64,000 bases of DNA, taken from NCBI GenBank assembly GCA_963785245.1, contig CAWAUO010000001.1, forward strand, positions 124,001-188,000, written 5' to 3'. Shown here one piece after another: positions 16,566 to 25,700 of this stretch. The translations under genes were made by a program, and so were the position numbers. Below the pieces are notes generated by a model. That model searched no databases and was not told the origin of the DNA. It saw only the letters and a program-made list of their open reading frames with translations. Position 1 is the stretch's first letter. Each line of letters starts with the position of its first letter. The stretch is from JAHEEL01 sp963785245. Its GTDB lineage: Bacteria; Actinomycetota; Acidimicrobiia; Spongiisociales; UBA5794.

Positions 16566-17295
16566 GTGCCTCGTCGACGAGCGGATTCGCTGCATCGGAG
16601 TACATCTCGTGACCTCGCGCCGAGGCGTGGAAGAGATCCGCCGCCCACACATCGCGGTCGTAGGTGAACCGATCGAACTCAGGGCCCCATGCCTGTGACT
16701 TGGGCACGTCGTAGGTGTGGGCGACCCTCCCGATCGCGTGATCGATTGCGCGGCCACGCACGCGAGCGACCCCGCGGGCAAGGGCCGGCAAGCGCGGAAT
16801 GGTCCCGAGATCGCCAACGCCGCACACGGCGACGGCGGGGAAGGCGTTGACCATGGTTTTCACCACCTGGTCATAGGTGGCTTCGAAGCGGTTCACGGGC
16901 GTCATCCGGAGAGCGTCGTTGCCTCCGACGGACAGCACGGCAAGATCGCCGCCGAGCACGATCGCGCGATGGACCTGGTTGTCGCCCACGTCCTTGATTC
17001 TCGAACCGCCGACGGCGACCGAGATCAGTTCGACGTGATACCGGTCGCTCAAGTGGATCGCGGTTCTGCGAATCCAGCAGTCGTCGAGTGGATCCACCCC
17101 GGGCGCCGTGATGGTGCTGTCGCCGAGGGCGATCATCCGGAGCGGAGGAAGGGACGGGTCGCCAAACGACCCGGAGGGGTCCTGGTCGGTCAGGCTCTCG
17201 AGGTCGGGCCGTTGGATTGCCTGCACCATCTGAGCGGCAAACAAACCGCCGACCGCCATGGGACGTTTCGCTCGTTTCCAGAAACTCTTCGCCAT
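16537..17295 (-). CDS. SGNH/GDSL-family hydrolase
   Basis: A 252-aa serine esterase/lipase-like protein. Block I is IALGDSTITAPG (Ser), block II SVAVGGSRIKDV (Gly), block III SVGGNDALR (Asn), and block V is DLFHASARGHEMYSD with Asp and His, so the catalytic set is complete. A basic N-terminus precedes a short hydrophobic stretch (MAVGGLFAAQMVQAI), a weak membrane anchor. ATG 17295 has TAACCT 6 nt upstream (leaderless); GTG 17301 would lie within that spacer. Confidence 0.85.
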   Translation of the reverse strand: MAKSFWKRAKRPMAVGGLFAAQMVQAIQRPDLESLTDQDPSGSFGDPSLPPLRMIALGDSTITAPGVDPLDDCWIRRTAIHLSDRYHVELISVAVGGSRIKDVGDNQVHRAIVLGGDLAVLSVGGNDALRMTPVNRFEATYDQVVKTMVNAFPAVAVCGVGDLGTIPRLPALARGVARVRGRAIDHAIGRVAHTYDVPKSQAWGPEFDRFTYDRDVWAADLFHASARGHEMYSDAANPLVDEALRRGRSAPS

Positions 17296-17324
17296 CCGCA
17301 CAGGTTACCGGTCTACCCCCGCCA

Positions 17325-17387
17325 CGAACCCAGGGTTCTCCACCTCGTATATGACGCCGTCAGCCCACAGAATGGGAACGGGGGTCA
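17325..17387. repeat. Half copy of the MITE-like repeat
   Basis: This segment closely matches the left half of the element at 62450-62580: both start CGAACCCAGGGTTCTCCACC and continue through ATATGACGCCG, CAGCCCAC and GAATGG. It ends with GGGGTCAGAC, overlapping the stop codon of the next gene. No matching inverted right half is present here. Confidence 0.75.
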
Positions 17388-17615
17388 GACCTCGGCGGTC
17401 TTCAGCCACCGCGGGGCGTCTGAGTGGTAGCCGCGTCGCAGGAGCTCCCCCATCGCCGCTGAGTTTCTCCGCATCGCGGCATCGTCCCATCGGGCGGGAT
17501 AGCCGTTGTTGGAACGCGGAGTGATTGCGGTGCGGAACGTTCGGTCGTACTCGTCGATCAGTTCGTCATCCGTGAGGATGCGAACGGGCAGCTCCTGAAC
17601 GCTGCGGGATCCCAT
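17385..17615 (-). CDS. Hypothetical 76-aa protein
   Basis: A short soluble protein (MGSRSVQELPVRILTDDELI, then EYDRTFRTAITPRSNNGYPA and AMGELLRRGYHSD). GGAGG lies 5 nt before ATG 17615. No family is recognised. Its stop codon lies in the repeat half copy. Confidence 0.6.
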   Translation of the reverse strand: MGSRSVQELPVRILTDDELIDEYDRTFRTAITPRSNNGYPARWDDAAMRRNSAAMGELLRRGYHSDAPRWLKTAEV

Positions 17616-17898
17616 AGCGCCTCCATCGCTCGGCATACCTCCCGCGTCGGCATCTCGACCGGCATTCTTGAGTCGGTGGGACTCAGAATGAGACGGTCGA
17701 CCCACAGCGGACTGGTGATGCTGTGCTCATGGCCTTCGTCTGGGTCGCTTCACACATCGCGGTGAAGGCCGGGAGCCAACCGGAGCTCGACGCCCTCCAT
17801 AGCTCCAGGTCAGCGACGACCGGCGCCGGACCGCACGCCGTTTCGTCGCCCCCCAGGTGGCGGTCAAGCGCCGGGGTTTTGGCACCTATCCCGGTGGC
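17616..17898. other. Gene-poor stretch
   Basis: Both strands carry open frames, but none has a good start signal or a coherent protein pattern. Together with the relic that follows and the tail to 18251, it forms a ~635-bp region without an intact gene, which suggests decayed DNA. Confidence 0.4.
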
Positions 17899-18135
17899 AT
17901 GGCGCTTGTCACCTGGCCCGGCTGCGGGCACGACGTCTCGACCGAAGCCCCTGTCTGTCCCACTCAACTGCCAACGTGCGCAGGGTGAACCGGAGCGATC
18001 GCGATCGTCCTCGTACGTGGATTCATCATGCTCTTTGGCCTCGCCGGATGGGAATGGACCGACGAGGGAGCGGATCGCGACGGCTGGATCGCTATCCCGG
18101 TGCCAGAGCGATTGACGGCGGTTCTGGTGCGGTGA
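17899..18135 (+). pseudogene. Relic of a zinc-ribbon membrane protein
   Basis: One frame reads MALVTWPGCGHDVSTEAPVC, then a TGA at 17986-17988, then continues in the same frame with AIAIVLVRGFIMLFGLAGWE and ADRDGWIAIPVPERLTAVLV to a stop at 18135. The first part looks like a zinc ribbon (C-x2-C ... C-P) whose first Cys is now Trp and whose last CxxC is lost. The second part looks like a membrane segment and tail. An in-frame stop plus lost zinc ligands points to a pseudogene; the parent family is not identified. Confidence 0.45.
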
Positions 18136-18251
18136 CGACGACGGGTTGAGGTGACGAACTGCACCCCGCGAGCCGACCTCCAATGGGGACGAGACCGGTC
18201 GGCCGGCCCCTCATGGCTCCGATGCTGGCGAGCCATATCCCGGCTCACCGG

Positions 18252-19343
18252 TCAGACGTTGAATCGGAAGAAGATGACGTCGCCTTCTTTGACGACGTAG
18301 TCGCGACCCTCGAGGCGCCACTTGCCCGCGTCCTTGGCGCCCTGCTCGCCGTCGCACGCGATGAAGTCGTCGTACGCGATCACCTCGCCTCTGATGAAGC
18401 CTTTCTCGAAGTCCGTGTGGATCTCCCCGGCCGCCTGCGGTGCCGTGGCGCCCTGATGCACCGTCCAAGCGCGCGCCTCTTTGGGGCCGGCCGTGAAGAA
18501 CGTCCTCAAACCGAGGAGGTGATACGCAGCGCGGATGACCTTGTTCAGGCCGGGTTCGTCGAGCCCGTACTCGGCAAGCATCTCGGCGCGATCATCGTCG
18601 TCGATCAATGCCAATTCCGCTTCGAGGTTCCCGGAGATGACGACGACGTCCGCACCTTCATGGGCTGCGTACTCCCGCACCGCGTCGACGTAGGCATTCT
18701 CAGTGAGACCCGCCTCATCGACATTCGCGATGTACATGGCTGGTTTCGCCGTTAGGAGAAACAGATCGCGGACGATGAGTTGCTCGGCGGGCGTGACCTC
18801 CATCGACCGGACCGGCCGGCCGTCGGAGAGGTGAGCCTGAAGGCGCTCGTAGACGGCGAGCATGGCCGCTGCCTCTTTCTCGCCGGCACGTGCCTTGCGC
18901 TCCGCCTTGTCGATGGCTCTCCCGACACCTTCGAGATCGGCGAGCGCGAGTTCCATATCGATCGTCTCGAGGTCGGAGGTTGGATCGATCTCGCCCGCCA
19001 CGTGGACGACGTTGGGATCGTCGAAGCAGCGAACGACCTGGGCGATGGCGTCGGTCTCCCGGATGTGGTGGAGGAACTGGTTGCCGAGGCCCTCACCCTG
19101 AGAGGCACCCTCGACGAGTCCCGCAATATCGACGAACTCGACCACCGTCGGCACGATCGCCTCCGGCTTCACGATGTCGGCGATGGCGGCGAGGCGTTCG
19201 TCCGGCACGAGAGCGACGCCGAGGTTTGGCTCGATGGTGCAGAACGGGTAGTTCTCCGCCTGGATCTCACCCTTGGTGAGCGCGTTGAACAGCGTCGACT
19301 TTCCGACGTTGGGGAGCCCGACGATGCCACAGCGGATACCCAC
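18252..19343 (-). CDS. ychF: Redox-regulated ATPase/GTPase YchF
   Basis: A 363-aa member of the Obg-like OLA1/YchF family. G1 is GLPNVGKSTLFNAL, G3 FVDIAGLVEGASQGEG, the G4-equivalent is YIANVDE (NxxE, giving ATP preference), and a C-terminal TGS domain is present (FFTAGPKEARAWTVHQGATA, HTDFEKGFIRGEV). The start is GTG 19343 (VGIRCGIVG); the much longer open frame up to 20387 is a shadow of the opposite gene. Confidence 0.95.
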   Translation of the reverse strand: MGIRCGIVGLPNVGKSTLFNALTKGEIQAENYPFCTIEPNLGVALVPDERLAAIADIVKPEAIVPTVVEFVDIAGLVEGASQGEGLGNQFLHHIRETDAIAQVVRCFDDPNVVHVAGEIDPTSDLETIDMELALADLEGVGRAIDKAERKARAGEKEAAAMLAVYERLQAHLSDGRPVRSMEVTPAEQLIVRDLFLLTAKPAMYIANVDEAGLTENAYVDAVREYAAHEGADVVVISGNLEAELALIDDDDRAEMLAEYGLDEPGLNKVIRAAYHLLGLRTFFTAGPKEARAWTVHQGATAPQAAGEIHTDFEKGFIRGEVIAYDDFIACDGEQGAKDAGKWRLEGRDYVVKEGDVIFFRFNV

Positions 19344-19454
19344 GAGAACCTTCCAGGGAGGAGGATCGGAAGAATAGGGCGAACCGGCTGTGACCACGCT
19401 GCCGCGGTCGGGGCCGCTGGGACGGATGGCGGGCGGTTGGCCTAACGTCTGCAC

Positions 19455-20429
19455 GTGAAGAACGACACGCTGACCACCCTGATCGAGTCCAGCGACCTCG
19501 ATGGCCTCGTTCGGTACGTCGACGGTCTTGTGGTGGCCCGCGATTGGAGCGGGATCGAGGTGATGCGCGACCGCTGCCGCGAGGCGGTCGAGCGCGGCAA
19601 ACAGGTCTGGGGTCCCGCCGAGTATGCCGAGTACCGGATTGCGCTCGACGGACCGGCCGACCGAGCCGTGGAGGTCCTCGGTGACGGCAAGGGGAGGTAT
19701 GGCCCGGGTCCGCTCTGGGAGGTCGTCGCGTCGAGCCATCCGTGGCGTGACCTCGAACCGCTGGTGACCGTGCCAACGCTGAGGGCCCTGATGGGGCACG
19801 AGCGGTCGATTCGCGGCGACACGGTCGACCCGGACACCATCGATCCCCACATCCTGGAGACACCGACGACGCTCCAACCCTGGGAGCCTGACTATCCAAC
19901 CGTCGTGTATCGGGCCGACGGCGCCGACTTTCCGGAAGGGGACCGGAGCCCACTCACGTGGGTCGATCTGCCAGACACCGCAGCATCGGTTGACGATGAG
20001 GGTGTCGGCGAAGCGCTGCTCGCGCTCGTCCGGCCCTGGTGGGACGAGTCGAGCGGTCACGCCGATGTTGTGCAGGTCGAAGGGACAGCGCTCAGCGCGA
20101 TTCGGGCACTGGGGCCACACCGGGCGAGGGTGGCTGACGTACCGCTCGCCGAAGCCCTGTCCGCCATGGTGTGGACCGGGGCGAGCGGTGGAGCCTTCGG
20201 CAGCCGGCGCGGTACGCCCGTCGGCCGAACGCTGACCTGGCTCGTGCTCGCCGCGGCGCTCGGCTACGACGAGATTCCCCAGGATCCGTCCGTGCTCGAC
20301 GAAGCCTCGGAACTCCGGTGGGTGCTCTGGAGCCCGGGCGACGCGGTCGGTGGCTGGGCGTTGCACCTGGTCGTGGAGGATCCCCAAGATGGCGTCGCCT
20401 GGGCCATCAGCGCGGTCGATATGGCATAG
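19455..20429 (+). CDS. Hypothetical protein, 324 aa
   Basis: A soluble, acidic protein without a recognised family. The N-terminal ~60 residues are helical (TLIESSDLDGLVRYVDGLVV, MRDRCREAVERGKQVWGPAE). The C-terminal half has a helical, conserved-looking block (GGAFGSRRGTPVGRTLTWLV, then LAAALGYDEIP) and ends with strands WVLWSPGDAVGGWALHLVVE. No signal peptide. The start is GTG 19455 with TAACGT at 19443-19448, so it is probably leaderless. It is followed 49 nt later by the LCP gene. Confidence 0.75.
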   Translation: MKNDTLTTLIESSDLDGLVRYVDGLVVARDWSGIEVMRDRCREAVERGKQVWGPAEYAEYRIALDGPADRAVEVLGDGKGRYGPGPLWEVVASSHPWRDLEPLVTVPTLRALMGHERSIRGDTVDPDTIDPHILETPTTLQPWEPDYPTVVYRADGADFPEGDRSPLTWVDLPDTAASVDDEGVGEALLALVRPWWDESSGHADVVQVEGTALSAIRALGPHRARVADVPLAEALSAMVWTGASGGAFGSRRGTPVGRTLTWLVLAAALGYDEIPQDPSVLDEASELRWVLWSPGDAVGGWALHLVVEDPQDGVAWAISAVDMA

Positions 20430-20478
20430 GGCGACGCCCTACGGCGCAGACACCTGGATCACGGCGTAACGTTGAAGT

Positions 20479-22146
20479 ATGACGGCTGGGCGCACCGTGG
20501 AAGGCGAGTCAGGAAGATCGTCGATCGTCGCTGCCGTGCTGTCGGCCGTTATCCCCGGAGCCGGCCAGTGGTATGTCCGCCGGTTCGTTCGCGGAGCGAT
20601 CTTCTTTGCACCGCTCGCCGTCGTTGGCATCACCGCAGTGGTGGCAGTTGCCAGCGGAGCGATCGGGTTCCGCTCTCTGCTCTCATGGGCTGTTCAGCCC
20701 GCGCTCCTGAAGATGTCGTTGGTTGTCAACGGCGCTCTGCTGGTCTGGCGAGTTGCCGCCGTCGTCGATGCGTACCGGGTGGCCGGCGGCAGACGCTCAT
20801 CGCCCCGAGTCGCCGCACTCGCCCTCGGGGTCCTCGTCATCCTCGTCGCGGCCCCACAGATGGCCGCAGCGTCCTATACGGTCCGCGGCATCGCGCTCCT
20901 CGAGACGGTGTTCGTTGCCGAGGAGAAGCCGAAGCCGACGACGACCGTGCTCTCGGCCGAGTTGAAACCCGAACCGGTCGCCCAGGATGTTCGATCCGTC
21001 TGGACCGAACCGGCGGCGTTCGAGTTCGACCGTTCAGCACGGAACCTCGTGTTCCGTCCCGGGATCGGTGACCCGGAGGCGGTTGCCACGTGGGCGGAAA
21101 TCGTCGCGCCGCCAACGCCTGAAGCGCCCTTCCTGCCGTTCGACGAGCGGGTCGGAGCGGAACGGCTCACCATCCTGCTGGTCGGAGGCGACGAGGGGCC
21201 GGGCCGCGACGGCCTCCGGACCGATTCCATGATCGTCGCCACCGTCGACGTGAACACCGGCGAAGCGGCCCTCTTCGGTCTGCCCCGGAACTTCAAGCGC
21301 GTCCCGCTGCCGAAGGCGTTCCGGAGGTCCTTCGTCAATCTCCAGAAGGAAGTCCATGCGACCGAGGGCGTGGACAAGGACGGTGACGGGTTCTTCGACC
21401 ACTGGACGGACCTGGACGGTGACGAGATCCCCGACCTGCCGCCGTTCGTCTCGTGCCGCTGTTTCCCGGTGATGCTCAACAGGGTCCACCAATACACGAA
21501 TGATTGGACGGAGACGTACCCCGACACCCCGGATCCGGGACTCGCCGCCCTGCGCGATGTCGTCGCAAACCTAATCGACCTGCCCATCGACTACTACATG
21601 ATGGTGAACATGGAGGGCTTCGTCGATGTGATCGACGCCATCGGCGGGGTCGAAGTGATGGTCACCGAGCCGTACCACGTCGCTGTCTCGGCGCCCTCCG
21701 AGGATTCGCCGAAGGCCAAGGTCAACGTCGAACCGGGGCTGAACCGACTGACCGGCCTCGAAGCGCTTGCGTACTCGCGCTGGCGGATCGGTTCGTCCGA
21801 CTACGACCGGATGCAGCGCCAACGGTGCCTCATCCGTGCGGCCGCCGACCAGGCCGACCCGCTGACCGTTGCCCGATCGTTCCACGCGTTGGCCGATGTC
21901 ATCGAGCGGTCGGTGGTGACCGACATCCCGCTGATCCTGCTGCCCGACCTGGTTGACATCCTCGGCAGGGTCGACATGCACCGCATCGCCACGGTCGGAC
22001 TCGTGCCTCCGCGATACAACAGCGGTCGTGCGCCGGGTGGATACCCGATTCCCAACGTCAGCAGAATCCGATCCAAGGTTGCTGAAGTCCTCGAGGGCGG
22101 CGTCCAGGAGTTGAGCACCGAATCTGGAAGCGAGTGTGGGACGTAG
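20479..22146 (+). CDS. LytR-CpsA-Psr (LCP) family protein with N-terminal membrane domain
   Basis: LCP enzymes transfer polyprenyl-linked polymers to peptidoglycan at the cell surface. The N-terminal ~135 residues form several membrane segments of the IPGAGQWYVRR...GAIFFAPL type. The LCP domain runs from about residue 230: LTILLVGGDEGPGRDGLRTD, MIVATVDVNTGEAALFGLPR and ALAYSRWRIGSSDYDRMQRQ hold the conserved Arg/Asp residues. Between them sits an unusual Asp-rich insert with DxDxDG motifs (21371-21440). Length is 555 aa. ATG 20479 has TAACGT 6 nt upstream, consistent with leaderless expression. Confidence 0.88.
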   Translation: MTAGRTVEGESGRSSIVAAVLSAVIPGAGQWYVRRFVRGAIFFAPLAVVGITAVVAVASGAIGFRSLLSWAVQPALLKMSLVVNGALLVWRVAAVVDAYRVAGGRRSSPRVAALALGVLVILVAAPQMAAASYTVRGIALLETVFVAEEKPKPTTTVLSAELKPEPVAQDVRSVWTEPAAFEFDRSARNLVFRPGIGDPEAVATWAEIVAPPTPEAPFLPFDERVGAERLTILLVGGDEGPGRDGLRTDSMIVATVDVNTGEAALFGLPRNFKRVPLPKAFRRSFVNLQKEVHATEGVDKDGDGFFDHWTDLDGDEIPDLPPFVSCRCFPVMLNRVHQYTNDWTETYPDTPDPGLAALRDVVANLIDLPIDYYMMVNMEGFVDVIDAIGGVEVMVTEPYHVAVSAPSEDSPKAKVNVEPGLNRLTGLEALAYSRWRIGSSDYDRMQRQRCLIRAAADQADPLTVARSFHALADVIERSVVTDIPLILLPDLVDILGRVDMHRIATVGLVPPRYNSGRAPGGYPIPNVSRIRSKVAEVLEGGVQELSTESGSECGT

Positions 22147-22152
22147 TTTCGG

Positions 22153-22530
22153 TCAGCGCAGGTTGGCTTCGGCCGCCTGAGGATCATCCACCGTTACGGC
22201 GAAGTGAAGTCCCTCCGCGTTCGAGTGGAGGAGGTAGATCGAGTCGATGTTCACGCCCGCGTCGGCAAGGCGTTGCGCAACCTCGGCGAGGGCTCCCGGC
22301 TCGTCAGGAAGGAACGTGTCGAGTACGAGCCGTTCCTCGAAGTGGAGTCCGGCGGTCTGTAGCACCCTCCTCGTCGCGTCGGCGTCGTCCGGCATGAGGC
22401 GAACGAGGCTCTCGTTGTCCGAGCCGATCGCGGCAAGCGATTGGATGTGGACGCCGGCGTCTGACAACTTGCGTGCGAGAGTGGCGAGCTGACCCGGCTG
22501 ATTTGCGAGGGTGACCGAGAACTCTTTCAT
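22153..22530 (-). CDS. Tandem ACT-domain protein
   Basis: A 125-aa protein made of two ACT domains: KEFSVTLANQPGQLATLARK with LSDAGVHIQSLAAIG, then VLDTFLPDEPGALAEVAQRL with ADAGVNIDSIYLL. ACT domains bind small ligands such as amino acids and stand-alone versions are usually regulatory. No enzyme domain is attached. Its start overlaps the stop of the upstream small membrane protein (ATGA), so the two are co-translated. Confidence 0.88.
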   Translation of the reverse strand: MKEFSVTLANQPGQLATLARKLSDAGVHIQSLAAIGSDNESLVRLMPDDADATRRVLQTAGLHFEERLVLDTFLPDEPGALAEVAQRLADAGVNIDSIYLLHSNAEGLHFAVTVDDPQAAEANLR

Positions 22531-22730
22531 GGACTCATCCTACGCCATGAGACCTCAGCGTGGATCGCAATGACGATGTCGGGAGAGCGCGATGGTCGTA
22601 CGACACGAACGATCACGGGGAAGAGAAGCGTCGCGACCATGGCAACGACGATGGCCACGACGATGGCCGCACGCATGATGCGGCGGCGTCGGAGCTGCTC
22701 GATCTCCTCGGGGGTCAGGTCGTCGTCCAC
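22527..22730 (-). CDS. Small single-pass membrane protein
   Basis: A 67-aa protein starting at GTG 22730: acidic DDDLTPEEIEQLRRRRIM, then a hydrophobic segment AAIVVAIVVAMVATLLFPV, then a basic juxtamembrane patch RVVRPSR. The open frame extends upstream to 22802, but that would run through the LexA box and the dnaE2 start, so the shorter start is preferred. It is divergent from dnaE2 and coupled to the ACT-domain gene. Function unknown. Confidence 0.6.
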   Translation of the reverse strand: MDDDLTPEEIEQLRRRRIMRAAIVVAIVVAMVATLLFPVIVRVVRPSRSPDIVIAIHAEVSWRRMSP

Positions 22731-22766
22731 ACGCCGATTCTGGTCGACTTCGAGACTCCATGCGTA

Positions 22767-22782
22767 TCGAACATATGTTCGA
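22767..22782. promoter_or_regulatory. LexA (SOS) box upstream of dnaE2
   Basis: TCGAACATATGTTCGA, identical over all 16 bp to the box before imuA'. The -10-like TAGTCT (22784-22789) starts 2 nt after it and lies exactly 6 nt before ATG 22796, so transcription is probably leaderless and repressed by LexA. Confidence 0.93.
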
Positions 22783-22795
22783 TTAGTCTGGTCGG

Positions 22796-25700
22796 ATGGC
22801 ACGGTACGCAGAGCTTCACGCTCACACGAACTTCAGCTTCCTCGATGGAGCCTCTCATCCACATGACCTCGTCGCGGCCGCTGCCGAACTGGGGTACACC
22901 GCCCTCGCGGTTACCGATCACGACGGATTCCGCGGTGCGGCCAAGGTCCACGTCGCCGCCCGCGACATCGGTCTCCCGATCGTGTACGGAACCGAAGTTG
23001 GGATGAGCAGGGAGTCGCCGGTCGCCGGTCGCCGGTCGCCGGTCCTGGGAGAGGCTGAGACTGCCCCCTCTGCCAGGCCGAGGCGGGGGAGGATTCGGCG
23101 GATGCATGGGAACAAGCCGGTCGACATCCCAGCCACCGATCACGTCGTGCTGCTCGCCCCGGACCCGGCAGGCTACGCGGCCATCAGCCGGTTCGTGACC
23201 AGAGGGCAGTTCCGTGGGAAGAAGGACCTACCGGCCTACGACTACGCCGAACTCGACGAGGCCTCGCGGGACGGCAACCTCGTAGCGCTCACCGGGTGCC
23301 GCGATGGTGCCGTCCCCCGGGCAGCGCAGGACGGCGACCTCGCGGGGGCGATGGCGGCAGCGGCGAGGCTTCGGGAGATCTTCCCAGGTCGTCTCTTCAT
23401 CGAACTCACCCACCACGGGATGCCGGACGACGATGATCGGAACAATCTGCTCTTTGAAGTGTCACGACGTCTCCGCATCCCGTGCGTGGCGACCAACAAC
23501 GTGCACTATGCCCGGCGCCGCGATGCCGATCTCGCCGAGGTCCTTGCAGCGATCGCCGGCAGACGCGACCTCGATACTGCAGATGGCTTTCGGCCCGCGA
23601 CCGATCTGCGTCACCTTCGTTCCCCCGCCGAGATGGCGTCCCGGTTCGCTCGCTATCCGGAGGCCGTCGATCACGCGGCCGATCTCGGGGAGTCGCTCGC
23701 GTTCGATCTCGACCTCCTCGTCCCCGAGCTTCCCGACTTCCCGAAGCCCGGATCGTTCACGACCGAGGATGAGTATCTGAGGCACCTCGTAGAAGAAGGC
23801 GCCCGTGGCGTCTATCCGGGTCGAGAGGATGGGATCGATGCGATCGCCCACCGTCGTCTCGACCACGAACTCGCGGTGATCAGCGAGCTTGGGTTCTCCG
23901 GGTTCTTCCTCGTCGCGTGGGACATCGTCACGTATGCCCGGTCACAGGACATCTACTGCCAGATCCGCGGTTCGGGAGCAGACTCAGCCGTATGCCGGTG
24001 TATCGGGCTGACCCGCGTCGACCCGATCCGCCTGAGCCTGCCATTCGAGCGGTTCCTCTCCGAGGAGCGCGGCCGGCCACCGGACATCGACATCGACTTT
24101 GAAGCGGAACGGCGCGAGGAGGTCATCCAGTACTGCTACCGCCGCTACGGCAGGGAACGGGCCACGATGGTGGCAAACGTCATCACCTACCGGGCCAAAT
24201 CCGTGCTCCAGGACGTCGGGAAGGCATTCGGCCTCACCCAGGCGCAAGTCAACGGACTCACTCGCTACCTCGACACCCGTGATCCTGCATCCATCGGCGA
24301 GTCCGTCGACTTGCCGGACGGGCTGACCAGCGACCTCATCATCGATGTGTGCCGACGCCTCGACGGCTTCCCGCGACACCTGGGCATTCACTCGGGGGGC
24401 ATGGTGGTTGCGCGAAGGCCCCTCTGGGAGACGGTGCCGATGGAGTGGGGGAGGATGGAGGACCGTTCGGTACTCCAGTGGGACAAGGACGACTGTGCGA
24501 CGATGGGCATCGTCAAGTTCGATCTGCTCGCGCTCGGCGCCCTGAACGCCTTGCACCTGACCGTCGACCTCATCGAGGAGATGCACGGTCTCGATCTCGA
24601 TCTTGCGACCATTCCCCAGGAACCCATCGTGTACGACATGCTGACCCGAGCCGATACGGTCGGGATCTTCCAGGTGGAATCGCGCGCACAGATGGCGACC
24701 CTCCCGAAGCTGAAGCCAAGGAGCTTCTACGACCTTGCCATCGAGGTAGCACTCATTCGACCCGGTCCCATCCAGGGGCAATCGGTCCATCCGTTCCTCC
24801 GTCGCCGCAACGGCGAGGAGCCGATCCGGTACCCGCATCCATCGGCCGAGCCGATCCTCAAGAAAACGCTCGGCGTTCCGGTGTTCCAGGAGCAGTTGAT
24901 GGAGCTCGCCAGAGTCTGTGCCGGTTTCACCCCCGGCCAGTCCGATCGTCTCCGGCAGGCCATGACCCACAAGCGGGCATCCGAGGCTATGGGCCGGCTA
25001 CGCGATGAGGTGTTCGCCGGTATGGCGAGCAACGGCGTCGTCGGCGCCCCGGCCGACGAGATCTGGGAGAAGCTCCAGGGGTTCGCATCATTCGGGTTCC
25101 CGGAGAGCCACTCGGTGTCGTTCGCCTACATCGTGTACGCCGCAGCCTGGTTGAAGTATCACTGGCCTGCCGAGTTCTTCGCCGGGCTGCTCAATGCACA
25201 GCCGATGGGCTTCTACACCCCCAACTCCCTGGTGCAGGATGCCCAGCATCACGGCGTTGTCGTGCTGACCCCCGATGTGAACCGGTCGGCGTTCGATTGC
25301 ACGATTGAGCCGATCGAGGTCGGCCAGAGCGACACCGTGGAGTACCTCAGGGGATCGTGGCGGCGGGGGAGGGGCCCGATCGACGATCCGGACCGCCCCG
25401 CAGTGGGACTCCGCCTCGGCCTCCGATATGTCAGAAACCTCGGTGAGAGCGAGATCGTCCGGATTGAAGCGGCCCGGATGACCGGCGGTGACTTCAGTAC
25501 TCCGGAGGACCTCGCGCAACGGACAGGGCTCGCCCTCGACGCGTACGAGGGTCTCGCGGCGTCCGGTTCACTCGTTCCGGTGGGTCTCGATCGGAGAGAT
25601 GGAATGTGGACGGCGGGGATGCTCACCGAACTCGGACCCGATCGTCTGTCGCTACCTGTGGGAGATGCCGTTCCTCCGCTCAAGGAGATGACGCTGCAGG

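Noticed and set aside
17683..18183. 166-aa minus-strand ORF and 130-aa plus-strand ORF (17723-18115)
   Set aside because: No start signals and no conserved pattern; the third frame carries the zinc-ribbon relic.
19344..20387. Upstream extension of ychF in the same frame
   Set aside because: The YchF fold starts at GTG 19343; the rest lies opposite the hypothetical gene at 19455-20429.
22731..22802. Longer start of the small membrane protein through the LexA box
   Set aside because: It would require translation across the dnaE2 start and operator; GTG 22730 suffices.
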